A stretch of 7,520 nucleotides of DNA from Faecousia sp. (GTDB lineage Bacteria; Bacillota; Clostridia; Oscillospirales; Oscillospiraceae): assembly GCA_029258495.1 (NCBI GenBank), contig JARHYV010000102.1, forward strand, positions 1 to 7,520, given 5' to 3'. Made by a program: the position numbers and the translations under genes. The notes under the pieces were generated by a model. The model was given only the letters and a program-made list of their open reading frames with translations, searched no databases and was not told where the DNA came from. Positions 6,136-7,520 of the stretch are shown here, piece by piece (positions within the stretch are counted from its first letter, which is position 1; each line of letters begins with the position of its first letter).

Positions 6136-7190
6136 AGTGACTCCTTTTCTGCGATTTCCGCGATGGCACGGATCAGTGTTTCGTTTTCGTGATGGAGCCG
6201 GACAGCAATCCGGTACCAGCCGCTGCCGAGTCCGTGATAATTGTCACAGCTGCGAATGGCGATGCCTTGCGCTTTCAGCCGGGCATGCAGCTGCTCCGGG
6301 CCGTGAAACAGCAGGAAATTGGCTTGTGACGGGCACACCCAAAAGCCAAAGTCCTCCAACTGCTGCCTCAGCCATGCCCGTTCCTGACGGACAAGGGCTC
6401 TGGTGCTTTGCAGAAAGGGCTGCTCCTGCAAGGCGGCAATGCCTGCCGCCTGAGCCAGACTGGACACATTCCACGGCTGCACCCCGGCAGCCATGTCTGC
6501 AAGCAGCTTGTAGTCGGCGCTCATGCAGTAGCCCAGTCGGATCCCTGCCATGCCGTAGCTTTTGGTGAAGGCTTTCAGGATGAACAGCTGGGGAGCGGAG
6601 CAGAGCCAGGACTTCATACTCTCACCGCTGTCGGTCAAATCGAGGAAGCACTCATCCACGAACAGCCGGATATCCAGTGCCTGACAAAGACGCAGGATCT
6701 GCTCCAAAAGAGCGGAAGGGATGGTTCGTCCGGTGGGATTGTTGGGATTGCACAGAAAAACCGCCTGAGGCTGCTGCCTTTGCAGATACGCAAGAAATCC
6801 CTCGTCAAGAGCAAAGTCTGACTCCTTGGAAAGGGGATACCGCCGGATCTGACAGCCCACACGCTGCAATCCCAATGCATACTCGGAAAAGGTCGGCGCA
6901 AGCTCCACGGCAAGGGTGGGAGCGGCAGCCTGACAATAGCTGTAGATCAGCTCCGCAGCACCGTTGCCGCAGAGGATGTACGATTCGGGAACCTGCTCGA
7001 ATTGAGCGATGGCATGCACCAGTGACCGGCAATGGGCATCCGGATAGCGATGCATGTCCGGCAGGGCTGCCCCAACGGCACGGATAATGCCCGCAGGTGT
7101 GCCGAAGGGGTTGGTATTGGCGGAAAAATCCAGTGTGACCGGCTCGGAGTAAATGTCGCCGCCATGGGGATTTTTGGTTTGATAGAGCAT
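6117..7190 (-). CDS. cobD: Threonine-phosphate decarboxylase (CobD)
   Basis: This PLP enzyme decarboxylates L-threonine O-3-phosphate to (R)-1-amino-2-propanol O-2-phosphate, the linker of the cobalamin nucleotide loop. At 357 aa it has normal length for a class I/II fold aminotransferase-like protein. The HGGDIY start (9-14) and DFSANTNPFG (21-30) are typical of CobD. NPNNPTG (148-154), Asp179 of FVDECF, and the Schiff-base Lys210 in KAFTKSYGMAGIRLGY (206-221) form the PLP site. The YRIAVR segment (326-331) supplies the C-terminal substrate-binding arginine. Histidinol-phosphate aminotransferase is the nearest alternative, but the flanking cbiB and cobQ settle the assignment. The ATG shares its A with the cbiB stop (TAATG), and a GGGGG stretch just upstream can serve as a modest Shine-Dalgarno. 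Note that in some species the name cobD is used for cbiB. Confidence 0.93.
   Translation of the reverse strand: MLYQTKNPHGGDIYSEPVTLDFSANTNPFGTPAGIIRAVGAALPDMHRYPDAHCRSLVHAIAQFEQVPESYILCGNGAAELIYSYCQAAAPTLAVELAPTFSEYALGLQRVGCQIRRYPLSKESDFALDEGFLAYLQRQQPQAVFLCNPNNPTGRTIPSALLEQILRLCQALDIRLFVDECFLDLTDSGESMKSWLCSAPQLFILKAFTKSYGMAGIRLGYCMSADYKLLADMAAGVQPWNVSSLAQAAGIAALQEQPFLQSTRALVRQERAWLRQQLEDFGFWVCPSQANFLLFHGPEQLHARLKAQGIAIRSCDNYHGLGSGWYRIAVRLHHENETLIRAIAEIAEKESLWQKTL
6141..6148 (-). promoter_or_regulatory. Ribosome binding site of cobQ inside cobD
   Basis: The minus strand reads AAAAGGAG, 5 nt before the cobQ ATG at 6135 and within the last codons of cobD, which ends at 6117. Ribosomes finishing cobD would pass over this site, so translation of the two genes is probably coupled. 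Confidence 0.75.
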
Positions 7191-7520
7191 TAAACGACCC
7201 CCAGAATGAAAATTTTGACCCCGGTGAAGACGATCAGCGAGAGGATCGCCGTTGCATACAGCAATCGGCAGGAACGGGGAATATCATCGAATTCGATGGG
7301 GCGAAGTTCATCGCCGATGAACTTTTTCCGGTGCATCACCCCGTGATACCATGCGTCCCCTGCCAGTTGGAGTCCCAGAAGACCAGCGCAGACGGACTCG
7401 GTCTGGGCAGAGTTGGGGCTTGCGTGGTTGAACCGATCCCGCCGGAAGATCTTCCAACCGTTTTTGACATCCAGTTTCAGGATCCAGCCGGCGGCAAGCA
7501 TGAGCAGTGCCGACAGCCGT
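7190..7520 (-). CDS. cbiB: Adenosylcobinamide-phosphate synthase CbiB, C-terminal part
   Basis: CbiB is an integral membrane enzyme that joins adenosylcobyric acid with (R)-1-amino-2-propanol phosphate, giving adenosylcobinamide phosphate. Only the last 109 codons are inside the window; the frame is open to the edge (RLSALL before the internal Met at 7501), so the Met is not the start. Recognisable CbiB signatures are FRRDRFNHASPNSAQTES, then GLQLAGDAWYHG, then GDELRPIEFDDI. A final hydrophobic helix (LLYATAILSLIVFTGVKIFILG) ends the protein, as in the family. The stop overlaps the cobD start by 1 nt. Any promoter or cobalamin riboswitch would lie further upstream, beyond the window. Confidence 0.95.
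   Translation of the reverse strand, partial: RLSALLMLAAGWILKLDVKNGWKIFRRDRFNHASPNSAQTESVCAGLLGLQLAGDAWYHGVMHRKKFIGDELRPIEFDDIPRSCRLLYATAILSLIVFTGVKIFILGVV

Noticed and set aside
1..7520. Search for CRISPR repeats, insertion sequences, phage genes, tRNA or rRNA
   Set aside because: No regularly spaced repeats, transposase or integrase motifs, or structured RNA genes were seen by eye; nearly all sequence is explained by five housekeeping genes and their promoters and terminators.

Overview
This window is a compact chromosomal stretch in which all five recognisable genes lie on the minus strand. Reading in the direction of transcription (high to low coordinate), it holds the end of a cobalamin (vitamin B12) operon, a MATE-family efflux protein, a citrate synthase and a divergent ribose-phosphate pyrophosphokinase. 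The genes have moderately high GC content, the gaps between them are AT-rich, Shine-Dalgarno sequences are strong (AGGAGG type), and terminators are classic hairpin-plus-U-tract. With the protein types, this suggests an anaerobic low-to-mid-GC Bacillota of the class Clostridia, perhaps a gut Oscillospirales member. That placement is inference from style and protein character; no phylogenetic marker was tested.

Layout. Positions 7520-4672 carry cbiB (3' part only), cobD and cobQ/cbiP. The genes are joined by a 1-nt TAATG stop/start overlap and then a 19-nt overlap, so they form a tightly coupled translational unit. Positions 4671-4498 are a 174-nt gap with no convincing terminator for cobQ but a good promoter for the next gene. 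A MATE transporter (4497-3136) ends in a hairpin terminator. A short gap then holds the citrate synthase promoter, followed by gltA (2951-1587) with a textbook terminator. An AT-rich gap of about 215 nt between that terminator and the next start contains candidate promoters and a perfect palindrome. The PRPP synthetase-like gene (1322-177) follows and ends in a 13-bp hairpin terminator. The first 101 nt may be the tail of a convergent plus-strand gene.

How the genes work together. CobQ amidates adenosylcobyrinic acid a,c-diamide to adenosylcobyric acid. CobD decarboxylates L-threonine phosphate to (R)-1-amino-2-propanol phosphate. CbiB joins these two products into adenosylcobinamide phosphate. 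The operon end therefore encodes one convergent branch point of B12 assembly. Citrate synthase and PRPP synthetase are separate central-metabolism units, each with its own promoter and terminator. No mobile element, CRISPR array, tRNA or rRNA was seen. Most of the window is ordinary housekeeping sequence. The points worth a second look are a 16-nt element shared (15/16) by the upstream regions of gltA and the PRPP synthetase gene, the palindrome in the latter's leader, the altered PRPP loop of that enzyme, and the interrupted membrane-protein-like reading frame at the left edge.
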